Shown here: piece by piece, positions 19,250 to 29,810 of the stretch
Layout: every line of letters begins with the position of its first letter
Position numbering within the stretch: the stretch's first letter is position 1
Assembly (NCBI RefSeq): GCF_000397065.2
Contig: NZ_KE007326.1
Coordinates: 322,124 to 386,123, forward strand
Direction: 5' to 3'
From: Marinobacter lipolyticus SM19
GTDB lineage: Bacteria; Pseudomonadota; Gammaproteobacteria; Pseudomonadales; Oleiphilaceae
DNA: 64,000 bases
Notes under the pieces: generated by a model
Database searches by the model: none
What the model saw: the letters and a program-made list of their open reading frames with translations, nothing else
What the model was told of the DNA's origin: nothing
Program-made: the position numbers and the translations under genes

Positions 19250-19990
19250 TTAACTGCCCAGGCGTGCGCTCTCGAGAATGGATTTCATGTCACGCACTGC
19301 CTCTTTCAGGCCGGTAAAGACCGCCCGGGCAATAATGGCGTGACCGATGTTGAGCTCGTTAATACCGGGAATAGCCGCGACACGTTCGGTATTGTGATAA
19401 TGCAGGCCATGGCCCGCATTCACTACAAGACCTTTTTTACGCGCGTAAGCGACTGCATCGGCCAGAACCTTGAACGCAGCTTCAACTGCCTCTGGATCGT
19501 CAGCCTCGGCGTATTCCCCGGTATGCAATTCCACCACCGGGGCACCGCAGCGGACAGCGGCGTCTATCTGCACCGGATCCGGATCAATAAACAGTGATAC
19601 CTCGGTACCAATTTTCGCCAGACGCTCACAGGCCTTGGCCACCCGGGCTTCCTGACCGTCGACGTCCAGTCCACCCTCAGTGGTGAGCTCCTCCCGCTTT
19701 TCTGGCACAAGGCACACGCACTCCGGCCGGACCTGTTCCGCAAACGCCAGCATGGCGTCGGTAACAGCCATCTCCAGATTCATTTTAGTCTGCAGAGTCT
19801 CCTTGAGCATCAGCACATCGCGGTCCTGAATATGACGGCGATCCTCTCGGGGATGAATGGTAATACCGTCCGCTCCAGCCTCCTCGGCCATCAGGGCCGC
19901 CTGCACCGGGTCCGGATAACGGGTACCCCGAGCCTGACGGAGGGTTGCCACGTGATCAATGTTCACACCAAGTAACACTCTAGGATTCAT
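19250..19990 (-). CDS. pdxJ: Pyridoxine 5'-phosphate synthase
   Basis: PdxJ condenses 3-amino-1-hydroxyacetone phosphate with 1-deoxyxylulose 5-phosphate to make pyridoxine 5'-phosphate, the last ring-closing step of vitamin B6 synthesis. I chose the ATG at 19990 (246 residues, [20 protein letters not shown]). GGAGAG lies six bases upstream, whereas the longer frame to 20008 only overlaps recO. Family motifs [32 protein letters not shown] and [10 protein letters not shown] are present. It is the last gene of the lepA-to-pdxJ cluster. Confidence 0.96.
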   Translation of the reverse strand: MNPRVLLGVNIDHVATLRQARGTRYPDPVQAALMAEEAGADGITIHPREDRRHIQDRDVLMLKETLQTKMNLEMAVTDAMLAFAEQVRPECVCLVPEKREELTTEGGLDVDGQEARVAKACERLAKIGTEVSLFIDPDPVQIDAAVRCGAPVVELHTGEYAEADDPEAVEAAFKVLADAVAYARKKGLVVNAGHGLHYHNTERVAAIPGINELNIGHAIIARAVFTGLKEAVRDMKSILESARLGS

Positions 19991-20708
19991 TCGGTTCTCT
20001 CCGACCATGACTGAAAAGGCTTCTACTGTGTAGCGGCTTGCCCTGTAACAGGTAGTCCACCAACACTCGCATAACCCGCTTGGCTGTGCGACGGCAATCC
20101 GGTGATTCCAGATCGCCGGACGCCAGGGCCATCAGCGTGTCTCCCGACAAGTTTCTTAACCGTACATTTTCGTCCGGGCACAGCAAAATGCCCCGCTCTG
20201 GATCATAGCAGTAGCTCTGACCCGCCTCGACCCCGGCTCCGGAATCCGTCGCAATGTCCCAGGCAAAACGGTACCCCAGTGCCTCAGCGAATGAACATTC
20301 GAACCGACGCAACACTGGCTCAACATCGTCCGTTTCCGAGAGTTCGGTAATCACTTGAATGTAGGCGGCAAACAGGGAAGGATGAGGATCTGCCGCCGGC
20401 AAAACCCTCTGCAGCAACTCATTGATATAGAGTCCACTGTAAAGAGCCGTCGTGCGACTGAGTGACGGCCCGCTACGGACGTCGGTCTGGGTCAGAGTTT
20501 TCAGGTTACCGCGCCCGGTCCAATCCAGCATCAGGGGCTGGAATGGCTGCAACTGGGCCTTGAGCGGACTTTTGGCGCTGTTGGCGCCACGAGCGATCAA
20601 CGACACCCTGCCGGCGTTCAGCGTGAATACGTCGACCTGCAGGCTGGTTTCCCGCCAGAGACGGCGATGGAGGACATACGCCGGCTCCTGCTGCACTGAC
20701 CCGGCCAT
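19980..20708 (-). CDS. recO: DNA repair protein RecO
   Basis: RecO works with RecF and RecR to load RecA on SSB-coated gaps. The 242-residue protein starts with the OB-fold segment [19 protein letters not shown] and the typical [17 protein letters not shown] loop, followed by a helical C-terminal half. It lies eight bases after era, and its 3' end reaches to within a few bases of the pdxJ start, so the genes are surely co-transcribed. Confidence 0.92.
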   Translation of the reverse strand: MAGSVQQEPAYVLHRRLWRETSLQVDVFTLNAGRVSLIARGANSAKSPLKAQLQPFQPLMLDWTGRGNLKTLTQTDVRSGPSLSRTTALYSGLYINELLQRVLPAADPHPSLFAAYIQVITELSETDDVEPVLRRFECSFAEALGYRFAWDIATDSGAGVEAGQSYCYDPERGILLCPDENVRLRNLSGDTLMALASGDLESPDCRRTAKRVMRVLVDYLLQGKPLHSRSLFSHGRREPNES

Positions 20709-20715
20709 ACCGTTC

Positions 20716-21633
20716 TCAGAAATCGTTCATGCCCAGGCTCTTCAGGGCCCGGTCGCTATCAGCCCAACCCCGCTTGACCTTGACCCAAAGACGGAGCATC
20801 ACCTTACTGTCAAACAGCCTCTCCATGTCGGTACGGGCGTCCTGGCCAATACTGCGCATACGCTCACCCTTGTCGCCAATGATGATTTTCTTCTGGCCTT
20901 CCCGTTCAACCAGAATAAGCGCGGAAATATGCAGGGTCTTGCCATCCCGGCGAAACTCTTCTATTTCAACCGCGACGGAATACGGCAGTTCCGCGCCCAG
21001 TTGCCGGGTAATTTTCTCCCGGACCATCTCGGCTGCCATAAACCGCTCACTGCGATCGGTCACCTGGTCATCCGGATAGAAATGCACGCTCTGCGGGAGG
21101 TAGCGGCCAACGGTTTCTTCCAGCGGCTGCAGGTTCATCTCCTTGAGGGCTGACAGTGGAATGATCTCGGTAAACTCGCGCTTCTTCGAGAGCATGTCCA
21201 GATGCGGCAACAACGTTTCACGTTTTTCGATCTTGTCGACCTTGTTGACTGCCAGGATCACCGGACATGTGAGTCTGGACAGTTTTTCAAGAACCAGCTC
21301 GTCGGCGGTGGTCCAGGCCATCTGGTCAACCACGAACACCACCACATCCACATCAATGAGTGCCGACGTCGCCGCCTTATTCATGTAGCGGTTCAGCGCT
21401 CTGGGTTCTTCCTCGTGCATGCCCGGGGTATCGACATAGATCGCCTGCACCGGCCCCATGGTTTTGATACCCAGAACCTGGTGACGCGTAGTCTGGGGCT
21501 TGCGGGAGGTTATGCTCAGTTTCTGGCCAAGTATATGATTCAACAACGTGGACTTGCCCACGTTTGGACGGCCAACAATGGCAACAAAGCCACAACGGCT
21601 TTCCGGATCGTCCGGACGGGTAATATCATTCAT
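20716..21633 (-). CDS. era: GTPase Era
   Basis: Era is an essential GTPase that binds the 3' end of 16S rRNA and helps 30S assembly. The 305 residues hold G1 ([12 protein letters not shown]), G3 ([10 protein letters not shown]), G4 ([10 protein letters not shown]) and a C-terminal KH domain containing [16 protein letters not shown]. Its ATG overlaps the rnc stop by one base (TAATG), indicating coupling. Confidence 0.97.
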   Translation of the reverse strand: MNDITRPDDPESRCGFVAIVGRPNVGKSTLLNHILGQKLSITSRKPQTTRHQVLGIKTMGPVQAIYVDTPGMHEEEPRALNRYMNKAATSALIDVDVVVFVVDQMAWTTADELVLEKLSRLTCPVILAVNKVDKIEKRETLLPHLDMLSKKREFTEIIPLSALKEMNLQPLEETVGRYLPQSVHFYPDDQVTDRSERFMAAEMVREKITRQLGAELPYSVAVEIEEFRRDGKTLHISALILVEREGQKKIIIGDKGERMRSIGQDARTDMERLFDSKVMLRLWVKVKRGWADSDRALKSLGMNDF

Positions 21634-22322
21634 TAATCGTTCTCCACGCCCAGTTCCTTCAGGGCATTACGGGCGGCCTGCTGCTCGGCAATACGACGAC
21701 TGCTGCCGACACCGGTCGTTTTACGACCCAAAGACGGCAAAGCGCAGGAAACATGGAAAGTCTGTGCATGGGCCTCTCCATCCACCGAGATAACATCGTA
21801 TCTCGGCAGCGGGAATTGGCGGGACTGCAGGTATTCCTGGAGCCGGGTTTTCGGATCCTTCTGGGTGTCCTGAAGATCCAGGCTCTTCAGGCGCTGATCA
21901 AACCAACGCAGCACTTGCTGCCGGCAGGTATCAAAATCACTGTCGAGGTAGATAGCGCCGATGATGGATTCCACAGCATCGGCGAGAATCGATTCCCGGC
22001 GAAATCCACCGCTTTTCAGCTCGCCGGAACCCAGCCTGAGATATTTTCCCAACTCAAATTCACGGCCAATTTCTGCCAGAGTCACACCTTTGACCATACG
22101 GGCACGCAAACGGCTCAACTGGCCTTCCCGGGCCTTTTCGAACTGCAGATAAAGGTGTTCAGCTATCACCATGTTAACGATGGAGTCCCCCAGGAACTCC
22201 AGCCGTTCATTGTTCTGATTGCCATAACTGCGGTGGGTGAGTGCCAGCAACAGGCGCTCCGGCGCCTTGAACTGATACCCTATTCGACGTTGTAACTGGT
22301 CCAGATCCGGTTGCGAACTCAC
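21633..22322 (-). CDS. rnc: Ribonuclease III
   Basis: RNase III cleaves double-stranded RNA, processing rRNA and many mRNAs. The 229 residues include the signature [16 protein letters not shown], the second acidic motif [16 protein letters not shown], and a C-terminal dsRNA-binding domain ending in [16 protein letters not shown]. The start codon is GTG at 22322 and overlaps the stop of the DUF4845 gene (GTGA). The acidic catalytic residues are intact. Confidence 0.97.
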   Translation of the reverse strand: MSSQPDLDQLQRRIGYQFKAPERLLLALTHRSYGNQNNERLEFLGDSIVNMVIAEHLYLQFEKAREGQLSRLRARMVKGVTLAEIGREFELGKYLRLGSGELKSGGFRRESILADAVESIIGAIYLDSDFDTCRQQVLRWFDQRLKSLDLQDTQKDPKTRLQEYLQSRQFPLPRYDVISVDGEAHAQTFHVSCALPSLGRKTTGVGSSRRIAEQQAARNALKELGVEND

Positions 22323-22708
22323 TTGCCCTTCATCTCGTATTCGTGTTTGAAGTGAATAACGGTATCCACATTGCGGAACAGATTGTTACGCACTTCATAG
22401 TCCACCTTGATCACCACAAATTCACCATTTTTCTCAACGCTGATCTGTTTGGCATCAAAACCACGGACGTTGTTCACACTCAACCTTTTGTTGATCAGGC
22501 TGCGTACCTGAGGAGGTCCCATGGTCGAAAGGCCTTCCGTACCCTCCAGGCCTTCCAGGGCCTCCTGGATGGTAATGTCATCGAGATAGACCGGCCCCAG
22601 CTTGATAACCAGTGTCAGCAGGCTGCCAAAAAACAGCACCATCACCAGCATGGTGAGAGCCGAAGCACCGCCCTGACGCCCAATTGAGGAGAAATTATTC
22701 TTCTTCAT
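22319..22708 (-). CDS. DUF4845 membrane-anchored protein
   Basis: This 129-residue protein belongs to the DUF4845 group found between lepB and rnc in many gammaproteobacteria. It has one N-terminal membrane anchor ([20 protein letters not shown]) with basic residues before it, and a mainly periplasmic alpha/beta tail ([21 protein letters not shown]). Neither the sequence nor what I know of the family gives a proven function. Its position beside signal peptidase suggests an envelope role. It is coupled to rnc by a four-base overlap. Confidence 0.85.
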   Translation of the reverse strand: MKKNNFSSIGRQGGASALTMLVMVLFFGSLLTLVIKLGPVYLDDITIQEALEGLEGTEGLSTMGPPQVRSLINKRLSVNNVRGFDAKQISVEKNGEFVVIKVDYEVRNNLFRNVDTVIHFKHEYEMKGK

Positions 22709-22729
22709 GAAAACTGCACTCCTTGAGAA

Positions 22730-23518
22730 TTAATCAATGCCGCCGACACGATCAAAGGATGGCAGACTGGTGAGCGATTTCCAGTGCATCCAGATGGCAA
22801 ACGCCTTACCTACAATCAGCTCGTCGGGCACCGTTCCCCAGTAACGACTGTCGTTACTGTTGTCACGATTATCCCCCATTACAAAGTAATGCCCCTGGGG
22901 AACTGTCCACTCCCCTTCACCAGAGCCACCAGGGCGCCCCAGGGTCAGGAACAGATCATGATCCGTTGCCCCCAAGGTCTCACGACGGAGTTCCAGAGGT
23001 GGCAACCGCGCCACAAACCGGGAGTCCACCTTGTCGCCATTAATAAACAGTTCCTTATTGCGGTAGCGAATATGATCTCCTGGTAACCCGACAACGCGCT
23101 TGATGTAGTTGGTATGCCCATCTTCGGGGTAACGGAAGACCATCACATCGCCGCGTTCCGGATCATCAACCTCAAGTATCTTGGTGCCGGCTACGGGCAG
23201 ACGCATACCATAGGCAAACTTGTTCACCAGGATAAAGTCGCCAACCTCCAGCGTGGGCAGCATGGATCCTGAAGGTATCTGGAAAGGCTCCACCAGGAAC
23301 GAACGCAGCACCAGGACAATCGCCAACACAGGAAAGAAAGACCGGCTCAGGTCCACCAGGTAGGGCTCTTTGGGGGCCTCAGCTTCACTGTCCTGTGAAC
23401 TGTCACCGGCAGGAACTGAGGCCATTCTGCGCTTGCGGAGAAACAGCCTGTCTGCCAGCCAGATAAGGCCTGTTGCGAACGTCAATACAACCAGGACCAG
23501 GGGAAAATCAATATCCAT
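22730..23518 (-). CDS. lepB: Signal peptidase I
   Basis: LepB removes signal peptides from exported proteins on the periplasmic face of the inner membrane. The 262 residues have two N-terminal membrane segments and the catalytic serine in QIPSGSMLPTLEVGDFILV. The catalytic lysine is in TNYIKRVVGLPGD, and the conserved box GDNRDNSNDSRYWG follows. AAAGG lies about seven bases before the ATG. It starts 11 bases after lepA, the classical lepA-lepB pair. Confidence 0.97.
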   Translation of the reverse strand: MDIDFPLVLVVLTFATGLIWLADRLFLRKRRMASVPAGDSSQDSEAEAPKEPYLVDLSRSFFPVLAIVLVLRSFLVEPFQIPSGSMLPTLEVGDFILVNKFAYGMRLPVAGTKILEVDDPERGDVMVFRYPEDGHTNYIKRVVGLPGDHIRYRNKELFINGDKVDSRFVARLPPLELRRETLGATDHDLFLTLGRPGGSGEGEWTVPQGHYFVMGDNRDNSNDSRYWGTVPDELIVGKAFAIWMHWKSLTSLPSFDRVGGID

Positions 23519-23529
23519 TCAGGTGCCTT

Positions 23530-25332
23530 TTATTTGTCCACTTTCAATACGGCAAGGAAAGCTTCCTGAGGCACCTCAACGTTGCCCAGTTGCTTCATGC
23601 GTTTTTTACCTTCCTTCTGCTTCTGCAGCAGTTTTTTCTTACGACTCACATCACCACCGTAACACTTGGCGGTTACGTTCTTGCGTAGCGCCTTCACCGT
23701 GACCCGCGACACCACCTGATTGCCGATGGCTGCCTGAATGGCTATATCAAACATCTGACGCGGGATCAGTTCCTTCATCTTTTCAATCAGTTGGCGGCCC
23801 TTGTAGTGGGCCTGCTCTTTATGGACGATCAGCGCAAGGGCGTCCACCCGCTCGCCATTGATCAAAACATCCAGACGCACCAGATTAGCCGTCTGGAAGC
23901 GAGTAAAGTGATAGTCCAGAGACGCGAAACCTCGGCTCGCGGACTTGATGCGATCAAAGAAATCCATCACCACTTCGGCCATGGGCAACTCATAGGTGAG
24001 CTGCACCTGAGTCGACATGAAGTGCATGTGCTTCTGGACACCCCGCTTCTCTTCGCACAGGGCGATGACATTACCCAGGTGCTCTTGGGGCACCAGAATG
24101 TTGGCCTCAACGATGGGCTCGCGCATTTCCTCAATGGAACCAACATCCGGAAGCCGTGAAGGGTTATCCACCGACAGGGTCTCATTCTGCTTGTTCAGAA
24201 CCTCATAAATGACCGTCGGAGCCGTGGTAATAAGGTCAATGTCGTATTCCCGCTCCAGCCGTTCCTGGATAATTTCCATGTGGAGCATGCCGAGGAAACC
24301 GCAACGGAACCCGAAGCCCAGAGCATCGGAGTTCTCCGGCTCGAAAAACAGCGAGGCATCGTTCAGGGTCAGCTTCTCCAGCGCATCCCGGAAATCGTCA
24401 TAATCATCCGCACTGACCGGAAACAGTCCCGCATACACCTGGGGTTTCACCTTTTTGAACCCCGGCAGCATGGGGGTTTCCTGGGCAAATTTCTGGTGAA
24501 CGATCGTGTCCCCTACCGGTGCACCATGAATATCCTTGATGCCCGCTACCACGAAGCCCACATCACCGGCTTCGAGAATATCGGTATCCTTTGGCTTCGG
24601 GTTGAAAATACCCACCTTGTCCGCATTCCAGGCCTTGCCTGTGGACTTGATTACTATCTTGTCGCCCTTTTTCAGGGTTCCCTCTGTGACTCGAACCAGG
24701 GAGACCACACCGAGGTAATTATCAAACCATGAGTCAATAATCAGTGCCTGCAACGGAGCGCCCCGGTCACCCTTGGGAGGAGGAATCTTCCGGATCAGGT
24801 CTTCCAGTACGTCTTCAACGCCCAGCCCACTCTTGGCACTGCAACGCACGGCATCAGACGCCTCAATTCCGATAATATCCTCAATCTCGGCGGCCACACG
24901 CTCCGGCTCTGCCTGAGGCAGATCCATTTTATTGAGCACCGGCACCACTTCGAGACCCTGCTCTATGGCGGTATAACAGTTAGCCACGGACTGGGCTTCC
25001 ACGCCCTGCCCGGCATCCACCACCAGCAGCGCCCCCTCACAGGCGTACAGAGAGCGCGACACTTCGTAGGAAAAATCCACGTGTCCCGGGGTATCGATAA
25101 AATTCAGCTTGTATTCCTGACCATCCCGGGCCTTGTAGTTGAGCGTGACGCTCTGGGCCTTGATGGTAATCCCGCGCTCACGCTCGAGGTCCATGGAGTC
25201 CAGGACCTGCTCGGCCATTTCACGGTCGGTCAGGCCACCGCAAACCTGGATAAAACGGTCCGCGAGTGTGGATTTACCATGGTCGATGTGGGCGATGATG
25301 GAAAAGTTACGAATTCGGCTCAGTTCAGTCAC
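23530..25332 (-). CDS. lepA: Elongation factor 4 (LepA)
   Basis: LepA is a ribosome-associated GTPase implicated in back-translocation and initiation or assembly. About 600 residues carry G1 ([14 protein letters not shown]), G3 ([12 protein letters not shown]), G4 (NKMDLPQ) and the LepA-specific C-terminal domain ending [10 protein letters not shown]. No ATG start fits. A GTG at 25332 gives [11 protein letters not shown], matching the family N-terminus; a TTG at 25338 would add two residues and has a weak GAG upstream. The true start is open between these two. It heads the lepA-lepB-DUF4845-rnc-era-recO-pdxJ cluster. Confidence 0.96.
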   Translation of the reverse strand: MTELSRIRNFSIIAHIDHGKSTLADRFIQVCGGLTDREMAEQVLDSMDLERERGITIKAQSVTLNYKARDGQEYKLNFIDTPGHVDFSYEVSRSLYACEGALLVVDAGQGVEAQSVANCYTAIEQGLEVVPVLNKMDLPQAEPERVAAEIEDIIGIEASDAVRCSAKSGLGVEDVLEDLIRKIPPPKGDRGAPLQALIIDSWFDNYLGVVSLVRVTEGTLKKGDKIVIKSTGKAWNADKVGIFNPKPKDTDILEAGDVGFVVAGIKDIHGAPVGDTIVHQKFAQETPMLPGFKKVKPQVYAGLFPVSADDYDDFRDALEKLTLNDASLFFEPENSDALGFGFRCGFLGMLHMEIIQERLEREYDIDLITTAPTVIYEVLNKQNETLSVDNPSRLPDVGSIEEMREPIVEANILVPQEHLGNVIALCEEKRGVQKHMHFMSTQVQLTYELPMAEVVMDFFDRIKSASRGFASLDYHFTRFQTANLVRLDVLINGERVDALALIVHKEQAHYKGRQLIEKMKELIPRQMFDIAIQAAIGNQVVSRVTVKALRKNVTAKCYGGDVSRKKKLLQKQKEGKKRMKQLGNVEVPQEAFLAVLKVDK

Positions 25333-25436
25333 AGACAATGAATACTCATATAAGACGAAGGATTGAGCCCGGAGGGGCCGCTACCGCAGTCCGGGAACGG
25401 CGTGATTTTACCGGTTACTAGCCGCCATTGCCATGA

Positions 25437-28163
25437 TCAGGAAATAAGCGGCCGCTCATACTGCCGAATCAGGAAGCCAATCAGGGCATCCTCGTCCAAC
25501 GGATAGCTGAACAGATTGCCCTGGCACTGGGCGCATCCGGCGGTCTTAAGGAAGCTGAGCTGTTGTGGGGTCTCCACACCCTCGGCCACAACCGTCAGGT
25601 GCAGCTTTCTTGCCAGGGCAATCACAGCGGATGCCACATCAGTAGCGCTGACGTTATAGGGGATATCGCGAATAAACCGGTGATCGATTTTAATAACATT
25701 CAACGGCAGTTGCTGTAGCGCAACCAGCGAACACGAACCCGTACCAAAGTCGTCGAGAATCAGGCAGACGCCCAGATCATGCAGGGAAACCAGCAAATCC
25801 CGCAACATGCGGGGGTCTTCATTAAGCAACTCGGCCGGCATTTCCAGCTCGAGGCGCTCCGGTGACACCCCGGTTTCGGTGATCACTTGTCGCACCATAT
25901 CCAGAAATCCGGAGTCAGTCAGCTGGCGCACCGAGAGATTGACCGCCATCTTCAGGGACTCGAACCCGGCCCGCTCAAGGGCCTGGACCTGGATACAAGC
26001 CTGCCGCAAAGCCAACTCGCCCAGACGAACGATCAAACCGGTTTCTTCGGCGAGCCCGATAAACTGTTGAGCCGACACCAACCCCTTCTCCGGATGGTGC
26101 CAACGCAGGAACGCTTCAACGCCAATGACCCGCTCGGTCTCCAGATCCACCTTGGGCTGGTAATGCAACACAAAGCGGTCACCGTCCAGCGCTGTGGCTA
26201 ACTCTTCCTGCTGCAACAGGCGACGGGCCGCCTGGATATTCATCGCCGGAGTAAAGAACTGGTAGGTATTTCTGCCCATTTCCTTGGCACGGTACATGGC
26301 AAGGTCGGCGTACTTCATCAAAGTGCCGGACTCCTCACTGTCGTGCGGAATCATGGTAATACCGATACTGACCGTAATACCCACTTCGTGCTCATTCAAT
26401 CGGATGCGCTGACACAGGCGCCGCAGGATGGTTTCTGCCACTTTGCCAGCAGCGTCCGGGCTGCTGATACGCGATAGCAATACCACAAACTCGTCACCAC
26501 CCAGACGAGCAACAGAATCTTCCTCTCTCACACAACCTGTAAGCCACTGAGCAACATGCTTCAGCAGCTCATCCCCGGAATCGTGGCCCAAGGTGTCGTT
26601 GATCCGTTTGAACCCGTCGAGATCCAGAAACATCAACGCTGCCGGCTCACCACTGCGGCGACTGCGACGAACCACGTGATTCAGTCGGTCGCGGAACAAC
26701 TGCCGGTTGGCCAGGCCGGTCAGGGGGTCATAGAATGCCAGGCGGTGCAGCTCTGACTGCGCTGCTTTCAACTGAGTCAGATCACGCAAACTCAATACCA
26801 CGCCGTTTACACCCGGCACATTCAACATCGCGGTATACGTTCCCTCCATATCCCGCCACTGACCGTCAGCGTCACGAATCCGGGCCCTTATAACCGGCAT
26901 TTGCTTACCCGGAGCTCCAACGGACTCTTCAAATCCCGCCACTAACTGAGGCCAGTCATCACCATGGACGATTGATTCAAAATCCAGCTCCTGCAGTCTT
27001 TCAGGATCAAAGCCCAGTATGTCCTTACTCGAAGGACTCGCGTATTGCGGCTCGCCGCCACCGCTCAGCACCAGGGTGACGTTAGCCGCACCTTCAGTAA
27101 TAGCGCGGTAGCGGCCCGCGCCCACCTGCGCCAGAATGCGAGAGCGGATCAGCGTGAGGGCGGACAGGAACAGCAGGAAGCTGATAACAATACCGGCGCC
27201 CAATACAATCGGTGGCCGGGGATCGGAAGCCAGAAAATCAAAGGCGGGGGTCGAGCGGGTCTGCAACAACCAGTTTCTGCCGCCATGGCGAATGGTCTGG
27301 CTCATCTCAAAGCTGAAGTCGTTATCCAGTGACCCCAGATTGGAACCATACATCCGTGTGTCGCGGGAAACCTGATCACCATCGTAAATACGCACGTCGA
27401 GGAAAGGCGAGATCAGGCCGACGATACCGTCAAGCAGGTTGTTCATACGAAACGCGCTGAACACGAAGCCTGCCAGCATCATGCGGCGCTCGACACGAAG
27501 TTCCGGAACGTCCCCACCCTGATACACGGGGTAATACATCAGGAAACTGGCCTGGTCTTCCGCAACTTCTTCCTGGATCAGGATCACTTTCCCGGTGACT
27601 GTTGGCTTCGCTCCATCGCGAGCTTCTTCCATCGCTCTGCGATGGATGGGATCGCTGAAAGCATCATACCCCAGCGCCCTGCGATTACGATCAGTGCCAG
27701 GTTCCAGGTACACCATCGGGTAGTAATCCGGCCCGGATCCCAGCGGTGTCACCAGGTAATTGTGAACACCTTCGGCGCGAACGGATGAGATGTGATCCGC
27801 CATACTCCGGACACCAATACGTTCCACATAACCGATCCCCTGAATACCCGGGTAGTAACGATCAATGTCGACTTTGTCCACGTACTCCTGCCATTGCTCA
27901 CGACTCACGCTCCCAGCAACGGCAAACAGGCCAGCGCTACCAGCCAGAACCTGCTCATGATTCAGCAGCCGTTCTTCAATGGCGGTTTTGAGCTGAAGCG
28001 ACTGTGTACGAAAACGGGCCTCGGTGCGATCCTCAACCAGATGGATCGAAAGCTGCCACAGCAACAACGTGATAGCGATAGAAGCCGCCAGCAAGAGCCA
28101 GGCGACCCAGGCATTACGGAAGGTGAGAAGTGTCCTGAGGGGAAGTTCCTTTTTATTCATCAT
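25437..28163 (-). CDS. CHASE-PAS-GGDEF-EAL membrane signalling protein
   Basis: This c-di-GMP signalling protein has a membrane segment near the N-terminus, a periplasmic CHASE sensor (SREQWQEYVDKVDIDRYYPG), a second membrane segment (VLGAGIVISFLLFLSALTLI), a PAS domain, GGDEF and EAL. The cyclase site is intact (ARLGGDEFVVLL), with an inhibitory RxxD five residues upstream (REED). The EAL domain is degenerate: EAF replaces EAL, and the ExTE motif reads EMPA, losing its second Glu. DDFGTG and AEGVET remain. I chose the ATG pair at 28163/28160. The frame runs to a TTG at 28217, but that codon lies inside the upstream terminator. It sits between the algU-muc and lepA clusters. Confidence 0.88.
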   Translation of the reverse strand: MMNKKELPLRTLLTFRNAWVAWLLLAASIAITLLLWQLSIHLVEDRTEARFRTQSLQLKTAIEERLLNHEQVLAGSAGLFAVAGSVSREQWQEYVDKVDIDRYYPGIQGIGYVERIGVRSMADHISSVRAEGVHNYLVTPLGSGPDYYPMVYLEPGTDRNRRALGYDAFSDPIHRRAMEEARDGAKPTVTGKVILIQEEVAEDQASFLMYYPVYQGGDVPELRVERRMMLAGFVFSAFRMNNLLDGIVGLISPFLDVRIYDGDQVSRDTRMYGSNLGSLDNDFSFEMSQTIRHGGRNWLLQTRSTPAFDFLASDPRPPIVLGAGIVISFLLFLSALTLIRSRILAQVGAGRYRAITEGAANVTLVLSGGGEPQYASPSSKDILGFDPERLQELDFESIVHGDDWPQLVAGFEESVGAPGKQMPVIRARIRDADGQWRDMEGTYTAMLNVPGVNGVVLSLRDLTQLKAAQSELHRLAFYDPLTGLANRQLFRDRLNHVVRRSRRSGEPAALMFLDLDGFKRINDTLGHDSGDELLKHVAQWLTGCVREEDSVARLGGDEFVVLLSRISSPDAAGKVAETILRRLCQRIRLNEHEVGITVSIGITMIPHDSEESGTLMKYADLAMYRAKEMGRNTYQFFTPAMNIQAARRLLQQEELATALDGDRFVLHYQPKVDLETERVIGVEAFLRWHHPEKGLVSAQQFIGLAEETGLIVRLGELALRQACIQVQALERAGFESLKMAVNLSVRQLTDSGFLDMVRQVITETGVSPERLELEMPAELLNEDPRMLRDLLVSLHDLGVCLILDDFGTGSCSLVALQQLPLNVIKIDHRFIRDIPYNVSATDVASAVIALARKLHLTVVAEGVETPQQLSFLKTAGCAQCQGNLFSYPLDEDALIGFLIRQYERPLIS

Positions 28164-28216
28164 GCGGGCAGGTCCGATCCGTGGCCGACGTTCTTGTTTA
28201 TCTTTCCAGTGTAACA

Positions 28217-28257
28217 AAAGCCCCGGGATATGTCCCTGAGTGGACTCCCGGGGCTTT
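28217..28257. terminator. Rho-independent terminator after the algU-mucABCD operon
   Basis: Perfect 12-base arms AAAGCCCCGGGA (28217-28228) and TCCCGGGGCTTT (28246-28257) enclose a 17-base loop. On the minus strand the stem ends in CTTTTGTT, a modest U tract, 16 bases after the mucD stop codon. It separates mucD from the GGDEF-EAL gene and excludes the TTG start at 28217. Confidence 0.85.
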
Positions 28258-28272
28258 ACCGCGCAACGTGGA

Positions 28273-29748
28273 TCAGGGCTTCATTACAAGATAGATGGCT
28301 CGCCCCTGACGCACAACACGTACGGACACGGCGCGATCATCCGGCAGAGAAGACACAACGTCACGAAATTCCTCAACGGTCCGTACCGGTTGGCGATGAA
28401 TCTCGGTGATCACATCCCTCGGACGAATACCTGCGTTCAGCGCAGGCCCCGGGCCAACGTTGGTAACCAGAACACCTGAGTCCAGGTCCATCGAATCGGC
28501 AAACTCTGCGGGCAGTGGCTCAACTGCCAAACCCAAGGGGGCAGGCGATGGACCGCCCTGATCAGGACCCGGTGCAACTGCCTGTTCGTTACCCTGCTCC
28601 GGGAGCTTGCCAATTTCAACGTCCAGCTCCATCTCCCGGCCTTCGCGGAGCACCGTCAGCGTTGCGGTTTCACCCACGGAAGTACGCCCTACCATCGGCG
28701 GCAGATCCGACGACAGCTCTACACTGTCTCCGTCATATTCAAGCACGATATCACCCGCTTCCAGACCCGCGTCTTCGGCCGGCGACCCGCTCATTACCTC
28801 GGCGATCAATGCCCCCCTGGGACGCTTGAGCCCGAACGATTCAGCCAGATCACGATTAACCTCCTGAATCAGAACACCCAGCCAGCCACGGGCAACAAAG
28901 CCTTTGTCGCGAATCTGATTAAATACATTCATGGCGTCATCAATGGGGATGGCGAAGGAAACGCCCATGAACCCGCCCGAACGGGTATAAATCTGGGAGT
29001 TGATGCCAACCACTTCGCCATCAAGGTTGAACAAGGGGCCGCCCGAGTTCCCCGGATTAATGGCCACATCCGTCTGGATAAACGGGACGTAGTTCTCGGT
29101 TGGCAACGAGCGACCAAGGGCACTGACTATGCCGGCCGTCACTGTGTAGTCAAAACCGAAGGGAGAACCGATGGCCAGTACCCACTCCCCCACTTCCAGG
29201 TTACGGGAGCGACCAATCTTGACGACTGGCAGGTCATCACCGTTCTCAATCTTGAGGACCGCCATATCGGAGCGGGGATCCGTGCCCACCAGGGTCGCCG
29301 GCAACTCCCGACGATCGCTCAGGCGTACGACAATCTCGTCGGCCCCTTCAATGACGTGATTATTGGTCAACACGTAACCGTCTTTCGAGACAATAAAGCC
29401 AGATCCCATGGACTGTCGGGGCTGGGCGGGGCCAGGACGGTTACCGTAGGGCGATTGCGGGCCCCGGAAAAATTCCTGAAAAAATTCCGGCAACTGCTCC
29501 AGTTGGCGCTCGTCAAACGGAGCCCCCGGATAACCGCTCCCACGACGGGACGGCTTGCTCGTGGTACTTATATTGACCACCGCGCTGGAGTTATCTTCCA
29601 CCAGCTCGGTAAAATCCGGAAGGCTGCGCGCATTGGCTCCCTGGACCCAGAACAAAAACACCAAGAGGCACAGAACGCACACCGTAGCCTTGGACCAGCC
29701 ACCGGAGGTCGTGACCAGCGTTCTGTACTCCTGTTTTGTTATTAACAT
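28273..29748 (-). CDS. mucD: Periplasmic serine protease MucD (DegP/HtrA family)
   Basis: MucD is a periplasmic protease and chaperone that clears misfolded envelope proteins and restrains AlgU activation. The 491 residues begin with a signal peptide (hydrophobic core VCVLCLLVFLFWVQGANA). The trypsin-like domain has the triad His in TNNHVIEGA, Asp in DPRSDMAVLK and Ser in INPGNSGGPLFN. Two PDZ domains follow, the first around GWLGVLIQEVNRDLAESFG. The ATG at 29748 has an AGGGGG-type Shine-Dalgarno. It is the last gene of the algU operon and is followed by a strong terminator. Confidence 0.95.
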   Translation of the reverse strand: MLITKQEYRTLVTTSGGWSKATVCVLCLLVFLFWVQGANARSLPDFTELVEDNSSAVVNISTTSKPSRRGSGYPGAPFDERQLEQLPEFFQEFFRGPQSPYGNRPGPAQPRQSMGSGFIVSKDGYVLTNNHVIEGADEIVVRLSDRRELPATLVGTDPRSDMAVLKIENGDDLPVVKIGRSRNLEVGEWVLAIGSPFGFDYTVTAGIVSALGRSLPTENYVPFIQTDVAINPGNSGGPLFNLDGEVVGINSQIYTRSGGFMGVSFAIPIDDAMNVFNQIRDKGFVARGWLGVLIQEVNRDLAESFGLKRPRGALIAEVMSGSPAEDAGLEAGDIVLEYDGDSVELSSDLPPMVGRTSVGETATLTVLREGREMELDVEIGKLPEQGNEQAVAPGPDQGGPSPAPLGLAVEPLPAEFADSMDLDSGVLVTNVGPGPALNAGIRPRDVITEIHRQPVRTVEEFRDVVSSLPDDRAVSVRVVRQGRAIYLVMKP

Positions 29749-29810
29749 CTAGAACCCCCTGCTTATCAGAACTTTACATACATACTGCGATCAGAACCGC
29801 GATTTTCAAC

